From Moniliella sp. 'wahieum' (taxonomy: Eukaryota > Basidiomycota > Moniliellomycetes > Moniliellales > Moniliellaceae): a stretch of DNA of 64,000 nt. Shown here in pieces: positions 11,688 through 23,212 of this stretch. A program made the position numbers and the translations under genes. The notes under the pieces are model-generated. The model was not told the origin of the DNA, searched no databases, and saw nothing but the letters and a program-made list of their open reading frames with translations. Within the stretch, counting starts at the first letter, position 1; every line of letters begins with the position of its first letter. The stretch spans positions 124,001 through 188,000 of the forward strand of contig RSEE01000047.1 of NCBI GenBank assembly GCA_003971905.1, written 5' to 3'.

Positions 11688-12362
11688 TCAAGTGCTCGTT
11701 TCAGTTGTTAGACGTCTCGCATCAACCTCAGCCTGTTCGCGTCGAAGCTCGTTTTGAACCGCCTTGTGTTCCTCCGAGGCCTTGGCCACCGACTCTTCGA
11801 TTTCCTCTTGCACCAATTCGGGGTGGGTGACGGCGTGCTTGTGTTGGATCTTGCGCTCCAGCTCGTAAAAGCTCTTCATGACGGGGTCCATGATCATGTC
11901 CACCGGGTACATCCGATCGATGGCCTGGTCCAGCTCCTGTTTCTTGCGCTGCGCAGGTGTCAAGCGCGCCGCTTCGGCCTTGGCAGCCGCTTGCTTTGCC
12001 TCTTCGTCCGCAGGGAAAAGCCCCAATCGGTCGGTGTTCCATTCGTCCCGCGTTACCGCCGGCCTCAAGGCGGCAATCTTCTTTTGGCGAGCTGGAGGCG
12101 TTCCCGATATTCTTCCAGCGCATCCCCATACAGATCATACACACACACGGAACATCCCGACATGCAGCAGTCGCCCGGGCCAGGCGGGTTGGGTGGCGTG
12201 GGCAACTTGATGTTCCGCACCCACACCGGTGGCGCATTCGTTGCCCCACACCGGGTTGTACCCGCCGCTGGAAATCTTTTCCTCCTTGTCGGCTTCGGCG
12301 GCAGGCGGTTTGGCCTCGGCGCGCAAGCGAGGCCACCGGTCAGAAAGATTGAGCCGGCGCAA
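11688..12362 (-). CDS. Oxidoreductase-like domain protein, OXLD1-like (frame interrupted)
   Basis: On the minus strand about 12195-12080 encode GDCCMSGCSVCVYDLYGDALEE, the cysteine-rich hallmark of the oxidoreductase-like domain (read here as two adjoining pieces of under 20 residues: PGDCCMSGCSVC and VYDLYGDALEEYRERL). The motif is typically near the C-terminus of small, often mitochondrial, proteins of unknown activity. A basic N-terminal segment (RRLNLSDRWPRLR) could be a targeting signal. Downstream coding (AAKAEAARLTPAQRKKQELDQ, YPVDMIMDPVMKSFYELERK) is helical and charged and ends at 11688. At least two one-base frame changes occur, one within a GT-repeat at about 12145-12150. The start codon cannot be fixed; 12362 marks the left end of convincing coding. 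Confidence 0.6.
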
Positions 12363-12445
12363 GCGCAGAGCTATAGAGTTGTGTCACAACAGAACAAAAC
12401 CACAAAAAAAAACAAAATCACATGCCCGTTAGTCATCTTTATTGC

Positions 12446-14342
12446 TTAAACAGGGAGGGGACCAATGCGCACTTTGGTCCTGGGGTAAGGTGTGGAACTT
12501 GCGCATCTGCCCGGAACCAGCAAACGTGTGGAGCCCTCGGGTTGCCGCGACCGAACCAGGCCGGGGGCAGAGAAGCTGCGCGCTGCCTCGCCTTGTGGGT
12601 TAAACTTGTAGCCCCGTGTCACATCGCGCCAAATGTCACCGCAAGGCACTTGGGCTTCGAGCCGCGCGCAGAGCAGGAAGGCACCACTGAGCTTCCGGTT
12701 CAGCGAGTAGGTTTCCGGGGGCGGAGGGGTTTTGCGTTCCCGCAGCATGAGAGGGATGTTGCCACGGACTTTGTCGGTGATATCCTGGCCGGCAAAGTTG
12801 TAGGTTGCGCCGGCAGCGGTGCGGAAGGGGGTGCCGAGCAAGACCATCGAGTCCACGTGTGCTTCCACCATGGCTGGCGACTCTTCACCGGTAAGATAGC
12901 CAATCTTGCGAGACCAATAAGCGCACGCTTCCCGCTCGCCGCTGATGGCAGCCTGGAGCAATCGCAGCCACAAATCAATAAACCGTTGGCTGTACTCGCG
13001 CGTCGCACCAAAGTCAATCAGGCCGACCCGCTCCTGCACCGGGTCCCAGAGAAAGTTGGCATAGTTTGGGTCCGTCTGCATCGTTCGCCATTCAAAGAGC
13101 TCGAGCAAAGCGAGACGCATAATGGCTGAAGCTAAAAGGTTGCGTTGTTCTTGGTCAAGGTGGGCGGAACCTCCTGCGGCAGCAGCACGAGCCAAAGGAA
13201 GGCAGGGACAAACTCGGCGGTCAACACATCCTTTGTGCTCAGTCCGGGCACCACACGCGGTACCGAGAAGATTTTTCCGGCTCCCTTTGGGTCGGATTCG
13301 ACCAGGTGGCGCACCCGCTCCCCCATTCGCGCTTCTCGCACATAGTCACATTCGTCCACCAATTCTTCGGCCATCACCTTGAGCGACGATTCGAGAAACA
13401 GGCCCGGAGGCAAGAGAGACGAGGCGGTCAGGAGCCATTTGAGGTACCCCAAGTCCGAATCGATGCTTTTCCGAACGCCGGGGAATTGGACTTTGACAGC
13501 AACTTTGCGGCCACGAAGCCGAGCAGCGTCCTGCTCGGTCGCCACACCCAGTTCCTCTTTGGTCGCATGATGACTCAGCACAGCACGATGCACTTGCCCA
13601 ATGCTGGCCGCCGCAAAGGGCTGGAGATCAAACTCGGCAAAACGATGTTGCCAGTCATCGCCCAGCTCACGAGTGAGCACGGCGCGAAGCTGAGCTTCAG
13701 GCATAGCGTGTGCGCTGGCCTGCACGCGGGCCAGCACCTGTTCGAGCGGCCCGGGCATGTCGGGACGCACTTGGATGGAGAGAAACTGGCCCACCTTGGC
13801 GCCGCACCCCGCATCGTTGACAGCCGGTCGACCAAGCGGCGCATGTTGCTTTCGCTCATCCACCCGGCCCCGCCCGTGCTTCCAGACACAGCGGCGCCCA
13901 TGGCGCCCCAGGCGAGGCCGGCGCCGAGAGAGCCGTAGTGGAGCAGACGGCCAAAGCGGGAGGCAGGCATGCGCGCCGTCTTGTGTGGCGTGGCACCAGC
14001 ATGATCGGAACAGGCGTGGACGGGGCAGGCGTAGCCGCAGGCGAGGGCGACGCGGCCGCAGAGAAGCTGGTGGACGTCGCTGGTGGGGGGGGTGGCGGTG
14101 GGCGGCCAGCAGCGGGGGCCGAGGGATGGGGCGGGAGCGGTGCAGATGAGGGTGGCAATGGAGCGGGAGGAGACGGAGAGGGAGGAGACGGAGGCGGAGA
14201 CGGAGCCGAGGGAACCGAGGGAGCCGAGGGGGCAGAGGGGCAGCCGAAAGAGACGACGGAGGCAGCTGGAAGCGGAGGCTGCGCTGTGCGATCTGAGCCA
14301 GCGCGCGCCCACCACCACCGCTTCGGCTGTGCTGGGAGGCAT
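12446..14342 (-). CDS. COQ8: COQ8/ABC1 family atypical kinase for coenzyme Q biosynthesis (frame interrupted)
   Basis: UbiB/ABC1-family protein of the mitochondrial inner membrane that supports the coenzyme Q synthome. Diagnostic motifs in order are the KxGQ motif (AKVGQFLSIQ, about 13805-13775), the Ala-rich loop replacing the glycine loop (FAAASIGQVHRAVL), VAVKVQFPGV with the lysine, ELVDECDYVREA, FEWRTMQTDPNYANFLWD and LIDFGATREY. The ATG at 14342 gives a Ser/Arg-rich N-terminus compatible with mitochondrial import, followed by SRFGRLLHYGSLGAGLAWGA, the conserved region before KxGQ. Frames change by one base at about 13800 (immediately before KVGQ) and about 13195 (between FVPA and the next helix), both inside conserved sequence, which argues for sequencing error. 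It is divergent from VPS45 with 222 bp between start codons. Confidence 0.88.
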
Positions 14343-14564
14343 GGCAGTCGACCAGGCAAGAGAGTGTGGAGTGTTTCCCGGTGGTGGTTTTCCCCGTCCG
14401 TCGTATTCATCAGCACCCCGAAGAAGACACCGCCCCTCCCCAGCCGTGACGTCAGCCCACGTGAGCGGCCGACGCTTACGCAAGCGGGCGCGCAGCCCCT
14501 TGTGGCGCTGCCACCACGGCCGGGGTTATCGACCCAGCTCCCACCCACCCCACCACACACCACC

Positions 14565-16752
14565 ATGGACGTCGGGCGGGCGGTGCATGCCTACATCGAG
14601 CGCGTGCTCGGCGGCGTGGCCGGGATGAAGGTGCTGCTGCTCGACCAGCACACCACTCCCATCATCAGCACCGTCCTCACCCAGTCCGCCCTGCTCGCCG
14701 AGCAGGTCTACCTCACCGACCGCGTCGACCACACCGCGCGCGAACGCATGCCCCACCTCGCCTGCATTGCCCTCCTCCGCCCCACCCCCGCCAGCATCAG
14801 TGCGCTGGTGACCGAGTTGCGCGAGCCCAAGTATGCGTCCTACCACCTCTTCTTCACCAACGTCGTCCCCCGCGCCTCGATTGAGGCCCTGGCTGAGGCC
14901 GACATTCATGCCGTCGTGCATGACGTGCAGGAATACTTTGCCGACTATGTCCCGCTCACCCCCTCCCACTTCACCCTCGATGCCCCGTACCCCCCACCGC
15001 CTCTGGCGCGCGACCCCTCTCGCGCCGAGTCCACCGCCAAGCGCGCGGCCGGCCACGATTTTCTCGATGCGTGGGACCCCGACGATTTGCAGCGGCATGT
15101 CTCGGGGCTGGTCGCTGCGCTGCTAAGCGTACGACGTCGCCCCGTTATCCGCTACGAGCGCATGAGTGGAATGGCACGCACGCTGGCTGCCGAGCTGCAA
15201 CGCCATGTCGGCGGCCCACCCGCCCCGGCCTCGGCGTCTGCCCCACCGGCTCCCGAGACAGCCAGTGCGCGCAGCCTGTTTGACACCCTTCCCATGCCCC
15301 AGGATGGTGGCACACTGCTCCTAATCCTGGACCGAAGAAACGATCCTGTTACGCCTCTTCTTACCCAATGGACGTACCAAGCGATGGTGCATGAACAACT
15401 CGGCATCCAACATGGTCGGGTCACGCTGTCCCGCGACCCAAACGGGGGAACCGAGGCAAACGAGGCCGCGCCGAAAGAAGTGGTTCTTTCTGCCGAAGCT
15501 GATCCGTTCTTTGGGGCGCACATGTACGCAACTTTGGGGACTTGGGTGCGCTGATCAAGCGATACGTGGAAGAATACCAATCGCGCACAGCCCACAATGC
15601 GCGCATCGAGACTGTGGCCGACATGAAGAAGTTTATTGAGGATTACCCTCAGTTCCGCAAACTGGGCGGCAACGTTTCCAAACACGTTGCTATTCTTGCT
15701 GAGCTGTCACGGCAAGTAGAGTCGCGCCGACTACTCCAAGTGTCCGAGCTGGAGCAATCCCTCGCGTCCGTTGAGAGTCATGGGGCGGACCTGCAAGCTG
15801 TCAAAGAGATGATTGATTCGACCATCGAGCCTGAAGCCAAGCTACGGCTGGCCATCCTCTATGCTCTCCGCTACCAACGTCATGGTGGGAACCAAATCAA
15901 AGCGGTGGCCAGCAGCTTAAAGACAATGGCTCTCTGAGCAACAAGTCTCCGTACGTCTCCTCGTTGTCCCCTGCCCCTCGGTACTGACTGACGTTCTCGT
16001 TTCCTAGCTGATTTGGGTTACATTGGCTATTGCCGGTGCGTCCCAGCGTCAAGATGATCTTTTCTCCAACGAGGTCTCTTTTCCCGAGGGAAGTCGGCGC
16101 TGAAAGGGCTGAAAGGGGTGGAGAACGTGTACACCCAGCACACACCCCATCTCCTCCGTACCATTGAGAGTCTCGACCGAGCCCGATTGAAGGAGATGTC
16201 CTACCCTCGTGCTGGGACCGACCCCTACACGCCCTACCAAGGCGCATCTACCCCTAATGCCACTGCCCCCGAACTGGGTACCGTTCCACGGCCTAGGGAA
16301 CTGATCCTGTTCATTGTCGGCGGCTCCACCTACGAAGAAGCACGCACCGTCGCTTTACTCAATACCCACCTGGCTCAGGGCGGTGTTGGCTTGGGTACCC
16401 AGCCCTCGGGATCGGGCACCAACACTCCCACCACCAGCGCCTCCGGGGCCCAACCCGGTCGCATCCTCCTCGGAGGCACGTCCGTCCTCAACTCGACTGC
16501 CTTTCTGTCCCTCTTGTCCGACGCGGCCTATAGTCCTGCCCCGGCGTTCCCAGCTAGCATCCTTCGCCCCTCGGGGGCCTCCTTGGGACCTGGGCCCCCA
16601 AGGCCCCCGGCGCCGCCAATGTCTTGACGGACGATCCACGCGCCCTCATCGCTCCGGACCGTCTCGTGGACGCTGCCGATGGGGCCAAGAACATTGCCCG
16701 AGGGTTGTTTGAAAATCTGCGCAAAGGCGTTGAAGGCTTCTCCCAACTATGA
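14565..16752 (+). CDS. VPS45: VPS45, Sec1/Munc18 family (frame interrupted)
   Basis: SM protein acting with endosomal/TGN syntaxins (Tlg2, Pep12) in vesicle fusion. It starts at the Kozak-like CACCATGG at 14565 and opens with MKVLLLDQHTTPIIS and TQSALLAEQVYL, typical of VPS45. Further motifs are DGGTLLLILDRRNDPVTPLL, the VPS45-type FGDLGALIKRYVEEYQ, GVENVYTQHTPHLL, LILFIVGGSTYEEA and ILLGGTSVLNS. An intron is supported at 15951-16007 (GTACGT to TTCCTAG). Single-base frame changes occur at about 15530 (one A lost before FGDLG), about 15920, about 16085 and about 16600; the true C-terminus is then GLFENLRKGVEGFSQL, stopping at 16752. All family landmarks are present in order, so I read this as an intact gene damaged by consensus errors. 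Confidence 0.9.
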
Positions 16753-17358
16753 GCATACGTCTCAGTGGGAACGAAGAGCTTCTCACCTCTTCCTCCTCCG
16801 TCTCTTGCCTGGCTTGACCCTCCAATCCATCCTCGTGCTCATCGGTCGTTGGATCGCTTCTGCCTGCCTGGATGCGGGCGCTCCGTAGACGCTGGTATGT
16901 AGCGGTGAATGAGGCCTACTGGTAGCGTGCAGCGCCACCCAAATTCCCCGCAAGAGCGTATCCGCAACGTGAGAGGACACCGATGTTACAGCGTGATAAT
17001 TGGCAGATGTCGATGGCCGCAAGTGGAGGCTACTAGCCCACAGGCCACAGGCCGCCTCGTTGAACTGTTCAAACGCGGAGTGGCAGCATGTCAGCATGAG
17101 TGCTGAGAGACACCCTCGGCGCTCCGCTCCGCCCGCGCGCCTGCGCCGTCCACACTACCCCTGGGCGGCCACCCCCTTTGCCCCACACGACACTGCCCGT
17201 GCGCCTGCTGCGCTGCCGCCTTCACGCCGGCGCCACGGACGGGCCCTGTGGCTGCCCGTCTTTCCTCTGCCTCCCGCACCGCCTGCCTCGACTTGCTTCA
17301 TCTCTCTTACCTCCACCTCTCCATCACTCTTACGACCACACACGCAACGCCCTTCACG
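16753..17358. other. Intergenic, YOP1 upstream region
   Basis: No coding signal is convincing here. The last 100 bases before the YOP1 ATG are pyrimidine-rich (CCTCTGCCTCCCGC, CTTCATCTCTCTTACC), a composition common in fungal core promoters and leaders. Confidence 0.5.
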
Positions 17359-18077
17359 ATGGCCTCCTTTATCGACAAGCTTCCTCCCCAGGTCCAAGGA
17401 CTCAAGAACGTCAACGTCCCTGCTCCCGTCAAGGCGGCGCACACCAAAGTACAGTACCATGTGGACTTGATCGACAAGGAGGTAAGCACACATCTTTCCC
17501 TACTCCACCCCTTCCGGATACATCTTCTGTTGCATCCACTAATGGCTCACTGCCTGCCATTTCAGCTCGAGAAATACCCTGTGCTTGTCAACCTCGAAAA
17601 GACGGTGAAGGTGAACAAGGCCTGGGGCACTATCGGCCTCTTCTGTCTGGTCACCATGGCCATCTTCTTCAACCTGGCCGCTAGCTTCCTTACCAACATC
17701 CTGGGCTTTGGACTGCCCGCCTACCTCTCCCTTGCTTCCCTTCAGACATTGGACACGAAGGATGACCAGCAGTGGTACGTAATCTCTCCGTGCCCTTTGA
17801 TTGCGCGTCATCCTATTCAGATATGAATACAAGCTTACCATCCCAACCTCTCATTTTTTCTCTTCACAGGCTGACCTACTGGGTCGTGTTTGGCTGTCTC
17901 TCCCTTATCGAGTCGTTTTCCAACGTCGTTGTCTACTACTTCCCCTTCTACTTCACGTTCAAGGCGATTGTCTTGGTGTGGCTGATGCTGCCCCAGACCA
18001 AGGGCGCTAAGCTGGTTTACGTCAAAGTCCTTCGCCCGGTGTTCTTTAAGGAGAAGCCTGCGGCCGACAAGGAATAA
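17359..18077 (+). CDS. YOP1: YOP1/REEP5 (TB2/DP1/HVA22) ER-shaping protein
   Basis: Reticulon-like membrane protein that curves ER tubules. Three exons (17359-17481, 17566-17774, 17870-18077) join without any frame break to 179 residues, the usual size. Introns are 84 and 95 nt (GTAAGC to TTTCAG, GTACGT to TTCACAG). The TB2/DP1/HVA22 domain runs from LEKYPVLVNLEKTVKVNKAW through two hydrophobic hairpins (GTIGLFCLVTMAIFFNLAAS, NILGFGLPAYLSLASLQTLD) and DDQQWLTYWVVFGCLSLIE to FYFTFKAIVLVWLMLPQTKG and VYVKVLRPVF. The amphipathic helix after the last hairpin, needed for curvature in the family, is present. It ends in Lys-rich KEKPAADKE. This is one of the few multi-exon genes here with a completely clean frame. 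Confidence 0.95.
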
Positions 18078-19386
18078 ACCCGTTCAACTTGGAAACAAAA
18101 ACCATGCTGTTCATCTCCGCTGATCCGGTCCTAACCTCGATACCTTCTCAGCTGTATACGCACAGTGGGCATCACGGTCTCCAGCTATCACTGTGATATG
18201 GAGACCTACAACCGCGAATGTCCGTGCTGGGTACCCCCACGATGGCCAAATTACCGGTCCTCCGCGTATCCCTACATTTTCCTTTGCCTTTTCCTTTCAC
18301 CATCAGCTCACCCCTCTTGAAAAAGGCTGGCGATGTTACGGCCCATATCCTCTCTGTCCACTTCTGATTCTCCCTTGCGCGTTCTTGATTCTTCTGTCCC
18401 CCCTCCCCCCCTCCCTGATCCCTGAATGACGCAGTTTGCTGCGTGGGTACCTGATAGTATCCCCGTACAGTGCAGATAGCATTTTTCATGCTTTGATATG
18501 ATGGGCATCCCCCTTTTCTCTTTCCCCGCGAAACTATAGGGTAGTAGCCAGTGATAGCATGCCATGAGAAGTGGCAAAAGCTCTTCGAGTTCAAATGGAG
18601 TCTACTGGGCGGCGAAGAGGTCTGGTTCTCTTCATGCGATCTGGCCAGTCGGATCTCAGTGCTACTGACCCGGTCAGAGGCCTCTATATGCTAGAGACGG
18701 ACATCATGATGGCCCGACATGTATGGGTGGTAGGATATACCATTCATTGGTCCATCAGGGGTGCAAAAGACAACTATTATACCGTAGTCTCGTCTACCAT
18801 GTGGGCCAAGCTGACTATACTGCAACGGAGAAAAGAACGGAGCGAGTAGGTCTTCCTGTGCCGGACGCCCTCTTCCGACAGGGCACCCTTCTCGTTCTCA
18901 TCTGGAGCAACCCAAAGCTCTGGGTAGGGTACCGTCGATCCAGCAGCCCAAAGAAAAAAATGTGAGGCGCAGCGGTGAAGCGCGGTGGCGAGGGGGCGAG
19001 GGGGCGGCGGCGCTCAGTGTTGAAAGCGTTGTGAAATTTCTAGCACGGCAACATGTTGAACTCGCCTATAGCTCCGAGTCCGCACCATTGCTCCACACCA
19101 TTATAGGCGATGCATCCCCCACTGTATAACAGTTGCCTTTGTAAACCCATTCAGGACTACATCACGGTTGCAGTAACGCCTATGCTCATAGGACCACGTT
19201 GAACTGATAGCCTCTCATATCTGCTGAGCTGCAATGCTCATCTGCTCACGGCTCCTCGCCACTCTCATACGGCGAAGGTGGGGTAGGGGAGTGGTAGAAG
19301 CCAGCATCCAGGTCCGTTCGGCGAGAGCAGTCTATTTCGCGTAAGTACCCCAAAGAATTTATGAAATTGAAAATTGGTGGGCGCGA
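18078..19386. other. Intergenic, no gene recognised
   Basis: About 1.3 kb between YOP1 and the RPL34 promoter. Only short open frames without conserved residues occur on either strand. Pyrimidine runs around 18280-18420 are the only visible structure. Confidence 0.5.
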
Positions 19387-19434
19387 TAACCCTATCATAA
19401 ATGCTGCGGCACATATTTCACTGCAAACCCTACC
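19387..19434 (+). promoter_or_regulatory. Two telobox-like AACCCTA motifs upstream of RPL34
   Basis: TAACCCTATC at 19387-19396 and AAACCCTACC at 19425-19434 lie just upstream of the RPL34 leader. AAACCCTA/ACCCTACC motifs recur in ribosomal-protein promoters of fungi and plants. Their role here is inferred from position and sequence only. Confidence 0.5.
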
Positions 19435-19643
19435 TTCGGTTTCCGTCTCGTCGTCGGCAGCTTCCACTCCCAGGTCCGCTCTCTCCAGCAACCAGCTCGC
19501 CAAGCACACATCAAGGTGAGTACCAACCTCTGCCACTCCGCCCGTCAGAGGGTGTGGCGCAGATTGACGGCGTCCCCAGATCCCACCCCTCCCGCGACCA
19601 CTGTGCGTCCTGAACAGAGCTAACCAGGCCCTCTGGAAGCAGA

Positions 19644-19981
19644 ATGGTCCAGCGTGTCACTCTCCGCAAGCAGAACCCCTACAACACCAAGTCGAACCGC
19701 CGCACGGTGGTCAAGACCCCTGGTGGCAAGGTGGTGACCAAGCACCTCAAGAAGCTCGCTGCCAGCCCCAAGTGCGGTGACTGCCACGCCCCCTGTCTGG
19801 CATCAAGTCGCTCCGCCCCCGCGAGTTTGCGACCGTGTCCAAGCGCCAGAAGACGGTGTCGCGTGCGTACGGTGGCTCGCGCTGCGGCGCGTGCGTGCGC
19901 ACCCGCATTGTGCGTGCCTTCCTGGTGGAGGAGGCCAAGATTGTCAAGCAGGTGGTCAAGAACGCTGCCAAGGCCAAGTAA
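19644..19981 (+). CDS. RPL34: 60S ribosomal protein L34 (eL34), one-base frame break
   Basis: Opens with [20 protein letters not shown] and KTPGGKVV, then [13 protein letters not shown]; after the break the family sequence resumes as [37 protein letters not shown] and [16 protein letters not shown]. The zinc-binding cysteine pairs (CGDC, CGAC) are both there. The frame breaks at a run of five C (19789-19793) where six would keep it open; with six, the protein is 112 residues, normal for eL34. An intron in the 5' leader is likely at 19516-19642 (GTGAGT, branch CTAAC, AAGCAG), ending one base before the ATG. Because eL34 is essential and single-copy in many fungi, a real frameshift is unlikely. 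Two telobox-like motifs lie upstream. Confidence 0.93.
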
Positions 19982-21031
19982 TGGACGGGTAGCCTGCTTT
20001 TTACCTTTCCATCCTACTTTCCCTTTCGCATCCCGTTATGGAATCGCGCTGGGTGCCAGGCTGCAGCGCAGGGACACATTGCTGGGATGATAGGTCGTCC
20101 TCTTGCACCTTCGCTTGCTCTCCTGGTTGCTTCTGCACATATCTCTATGGCTTATTCCTTCTTCCCCGGACTCTCATGCAGCTCCCCGGTGCGTTTCTGG
20201 GGGGCCTGGACGAGCTTCCCTCTCAAAATGCCATTCCTAGGCGCGCCTCCCACTGCGGGTGATGGTTACCATAGGGCCGACAAATTTAACTCCTAACCTT
20301 TCCCCGAGCCGTAGGCATGAGTTTTGATGTGGCTAAATACGTGTTGATGGCAGTATCGTGAGTCTCGCACCGTCGCTACTAATTGCATCGAGAAACAAGA
20401 AACGAGATCGTGGTAAGAGGCAAAGAGAAGCCGGGTTACGTCGATAATCGATCATTGGTAAGGCAGGATCAACAACTAGGCAGAGTCGAGACGTTACAAG
20501 CAGGCCCATCGGGTCCAGGGGGACAACGAAAACCCCAGATATGTGCACTGAAAAATTACAGAGGGCATCGATCAGGGAATCGGAGCAAATGGGGAGAATC
20601 TGGCGCTCTTGCCATATGGGGGCAGGGATGGATCACAGCATGTAGGAAACTGGAAACTGGGCTTTCGTTAGAATAAAAAGATACCGAAAGTGGACCATCA
20701 CAGAAGGGAAGGGTGTCGGTATTCAAAAACGGTACAAGTACAGAAAGACTGTGGCGAGACCAGAAAACGATATGGGCGCGAGTATACGAAGCACCAAAAG
20801 GCGGCAAAAGGCGAATCGTGTAGGTCATATCAGTCTCCCATGACGGACAAAGAAGAGGAAGAAGGAGCGCCCCAGTTATTAACAAGACGGGTTGTCATAT
20901 GCTTAGCATGCCTACTAAAACATAGCGTAAAAAGAGGGTTTGCGGTTGGCCGTTCCAACAACTTCTTGAGCCAAAGAGGAAGAGGGAGACAGACTTACTG
21001 CCACAACATCAGCGGAAGCAACCACAGAATC
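19982..21031. other. Intergenic between convergent RPL34 and WC-2-like gene
   Basis: No conserved coding sequence or RNA gene is seen. It presumably contains both 3' UTRs. Confidence 0.5.
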
Positions 21032-23212
21032 TCATGGCGCATGCTTGATGTGTTTCGCCCAGCGCAAGCCACATGCGTTGCACAAAGTTTTAGGACCGAG
21101 GGGCCCTTTGCGCCACTCCGGCGAATCGACACGGCCGCAATCAGCACAAACGTGATCCACAGCGTCTTGCTTGTTCTTCTCATTCTGCAACTTGGCTTCC
21201 GTCGACATCGTAGCCAAACCCATGGCGCACGCGTTCTCTACTACCCCAAGCACCAAGGATGGGTTCAAGGGAAAGCCGCCTCTTCTCTCGGTCGTCCATC
21301 GGCATGTTTACAGACCTGGTGGTGGCATTATGGGGCTGGGCAGTAGCTTCCGCCTCCGATGCTTGACGCAACACGGCCCGCAACCTCTCATTCTCCATTT
21401 TGAGTTGGAGAACGGAATCAACATTTTGCTGTGTGTAGGGCAGATGCGGCACGAGCAGAAAAAATTGCCGTTGTTGGTCTCGAACGCGATGAGCATTTTC
21501 CACAGCGTCTGCATCGTGCCTACTGTCATCTTCCCCCGTCGAAAATGCTGAAAGCCTAGCAGCCAGCACAGCATGAAGGGGATGTTGGGAACTGATGACA
21601 GAGATGCTGTCCAAATCGAGTTCTGGAACTTGGTGCGCTGTGCCGTTCACTGGCTTTCCTTCATTGGGCACATTCATGTTGGCCCTGGTGATGTTGGTCA
21701 CTTGGGACCAGGTCCTAGAGCCCTTTGCCATTTTCTCGTCCTCCCCAGACTCTCGAATCTGTGAGGGGTAACGGCAACTGGCATTGCATCCGTCATCATC
21801 AGGAGCAAAGTAAGGGTAGCAAGAAAATTGGCAGACGACGTAATGATTGTGCCAGCATGATGATGACCTGGGTTTGCACAGTAAACGAACACACAAGGCT
21901 CCAGCAGCGTCTGGGTGCTGCCGAGATGGATGCAACATTTCTTCCACCAACGCTACGTCATCGGGATGGATAAACTGAGACCGAAAGGTTAGATGAAGTA
22001 CTGCGAGGCAAAACAGAATAAAGGGTGAATAAATGAGATCGAGCTTACTTACCTCGACCAGCCTTTTGTTCTGCAACTCGGTCGTTGACCAGCCTGTTAA
22101 GGCAAAAATCCCAGGAGAGGTGATCAATATCCTTCCCGATGGTCCAGGACATGAACCACACTCGTGTCCTGGCCCATCCCTCGCCCGCCCTCGGCCTTGG
22201 GATTGGAAAAGTATCTTCGCCAATAGTCATCTGCTGATGGGATTGAGCGTCTGCAGTCATCCTCATAATTGTTCCATCGAGGTGCTGGACCGTGAAGATT
22301 TGTAGGCGCGTCTTCCATCCTCGTTTTTAAGCTCCACTTCAGCTCGTCGTCGTTCCTATTCATAATAGGCGGGATGATGTTTGTAGGCCAGAAGGAAGCA
22401 TCCTGTTCCAACCTTGTCAAAGGTTCATGCGGAAAAGCCTGGGCGGCTCTACTGGACTCTCCACCGCCAAGGTTGGAGAAAACGGGAAAAAAATCTTCCC
22501 TAAAAGTTGTTGAGACTGGCTGTTCCATGGGAATACCTGCACCCCAGGCTGGTAAGGGACTGCCCTTGCCGGGGGGATCAGGTGCTTCAGGGGAGCAACA
22601 GTCACAGGAAGTGGATGGTTGGCGGTCCAGGAAATATGGTTCTTGTAGCTGTGGGGCGAGAAGTTGAGGTGATGACACAGCAGGTACTACCGGTAAGGCA
22701 AAGGGAAAGCAGCCCGGAGCTCGCACGCCGTCCATTGAGGAAAGTTTGGCGGTGGTTGCAACAACATCTGGTTCATGGAATGGGCTCGCCAAAGCGGTAG
22801 GCGGCGGCATACTGTTTTCCTCTCCCAAACAAGAAAAAGTGTCGGGAAAGTGGTACTCATCGGCCATAGGAAGGAATGGGGACGGGAACGTGGGGGCAGC
22901 TGACGTGCCGTGGGCCAATAATGGACTGGTTAAAATGGAGGGGTCGGGGAGACCGGTAGTAGCCCAATACGGGGCCTCCATTTCGGATCCTCTATTGGGA
23001 TTCCAGGGGACGAAGAGCGGAGAGGCGGGAGAAGGCGTGCTGATATTGGGTGGGAGTAGCTGTAAAGAGATAGATGGCATTCGATGGGGTCCTTCAGTAG
23101 CATCCCTTGTTTCCAATAGTGAGGAAGATGCACCCGTCTCGTTGATCCCTGCGTTGGTCGGAAGAGGTAGAGCAGCCGCAGGGTAGGAAGAGGTAGGGTT
23201 GGTGGTGTTCAT
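21032..23212 (-). CDS. White collar-2-like PAS/GATA transcription factor (frame interrupted)
   Basis: In fungi WC-2 pairs with the LOV photoreceptor WC-1 to drive light responses. From the ATG at 23212 comes a long Ser/Pro-rich N-terminus, then a PAS domain: [30 protein letters not shown], and [14 protein letters not shown]. An intron at 22052-21975 (GTAAGT to TCTCAG) joins LVE to FIHPDD. A second small intron in the 21860-21760 stretch is possible. After a coiled stretch ([20 protein letters not shown]) the GATA finger is C-A-D-C, 18 residues, C-N-A-C, with [19 protein letters not shown] and LRWAKHIK, the WC-2 pattern. The frame shifts by a base in the PAS start (about 22125) and before the finger (about 21255). 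The stop at 21032 lies ten residues after the finger, as usual for short-tailed WC-2 proteins. WC-2 is my best assignment; another PAS-GATA factor is less likely. Confidence 0.82.

Noticed and set aside
20690-21346. A plus-strand open frame opposite the WC-2-like finger
   Set aside because: It is antisense to conserved GATA coding and has no own motif.
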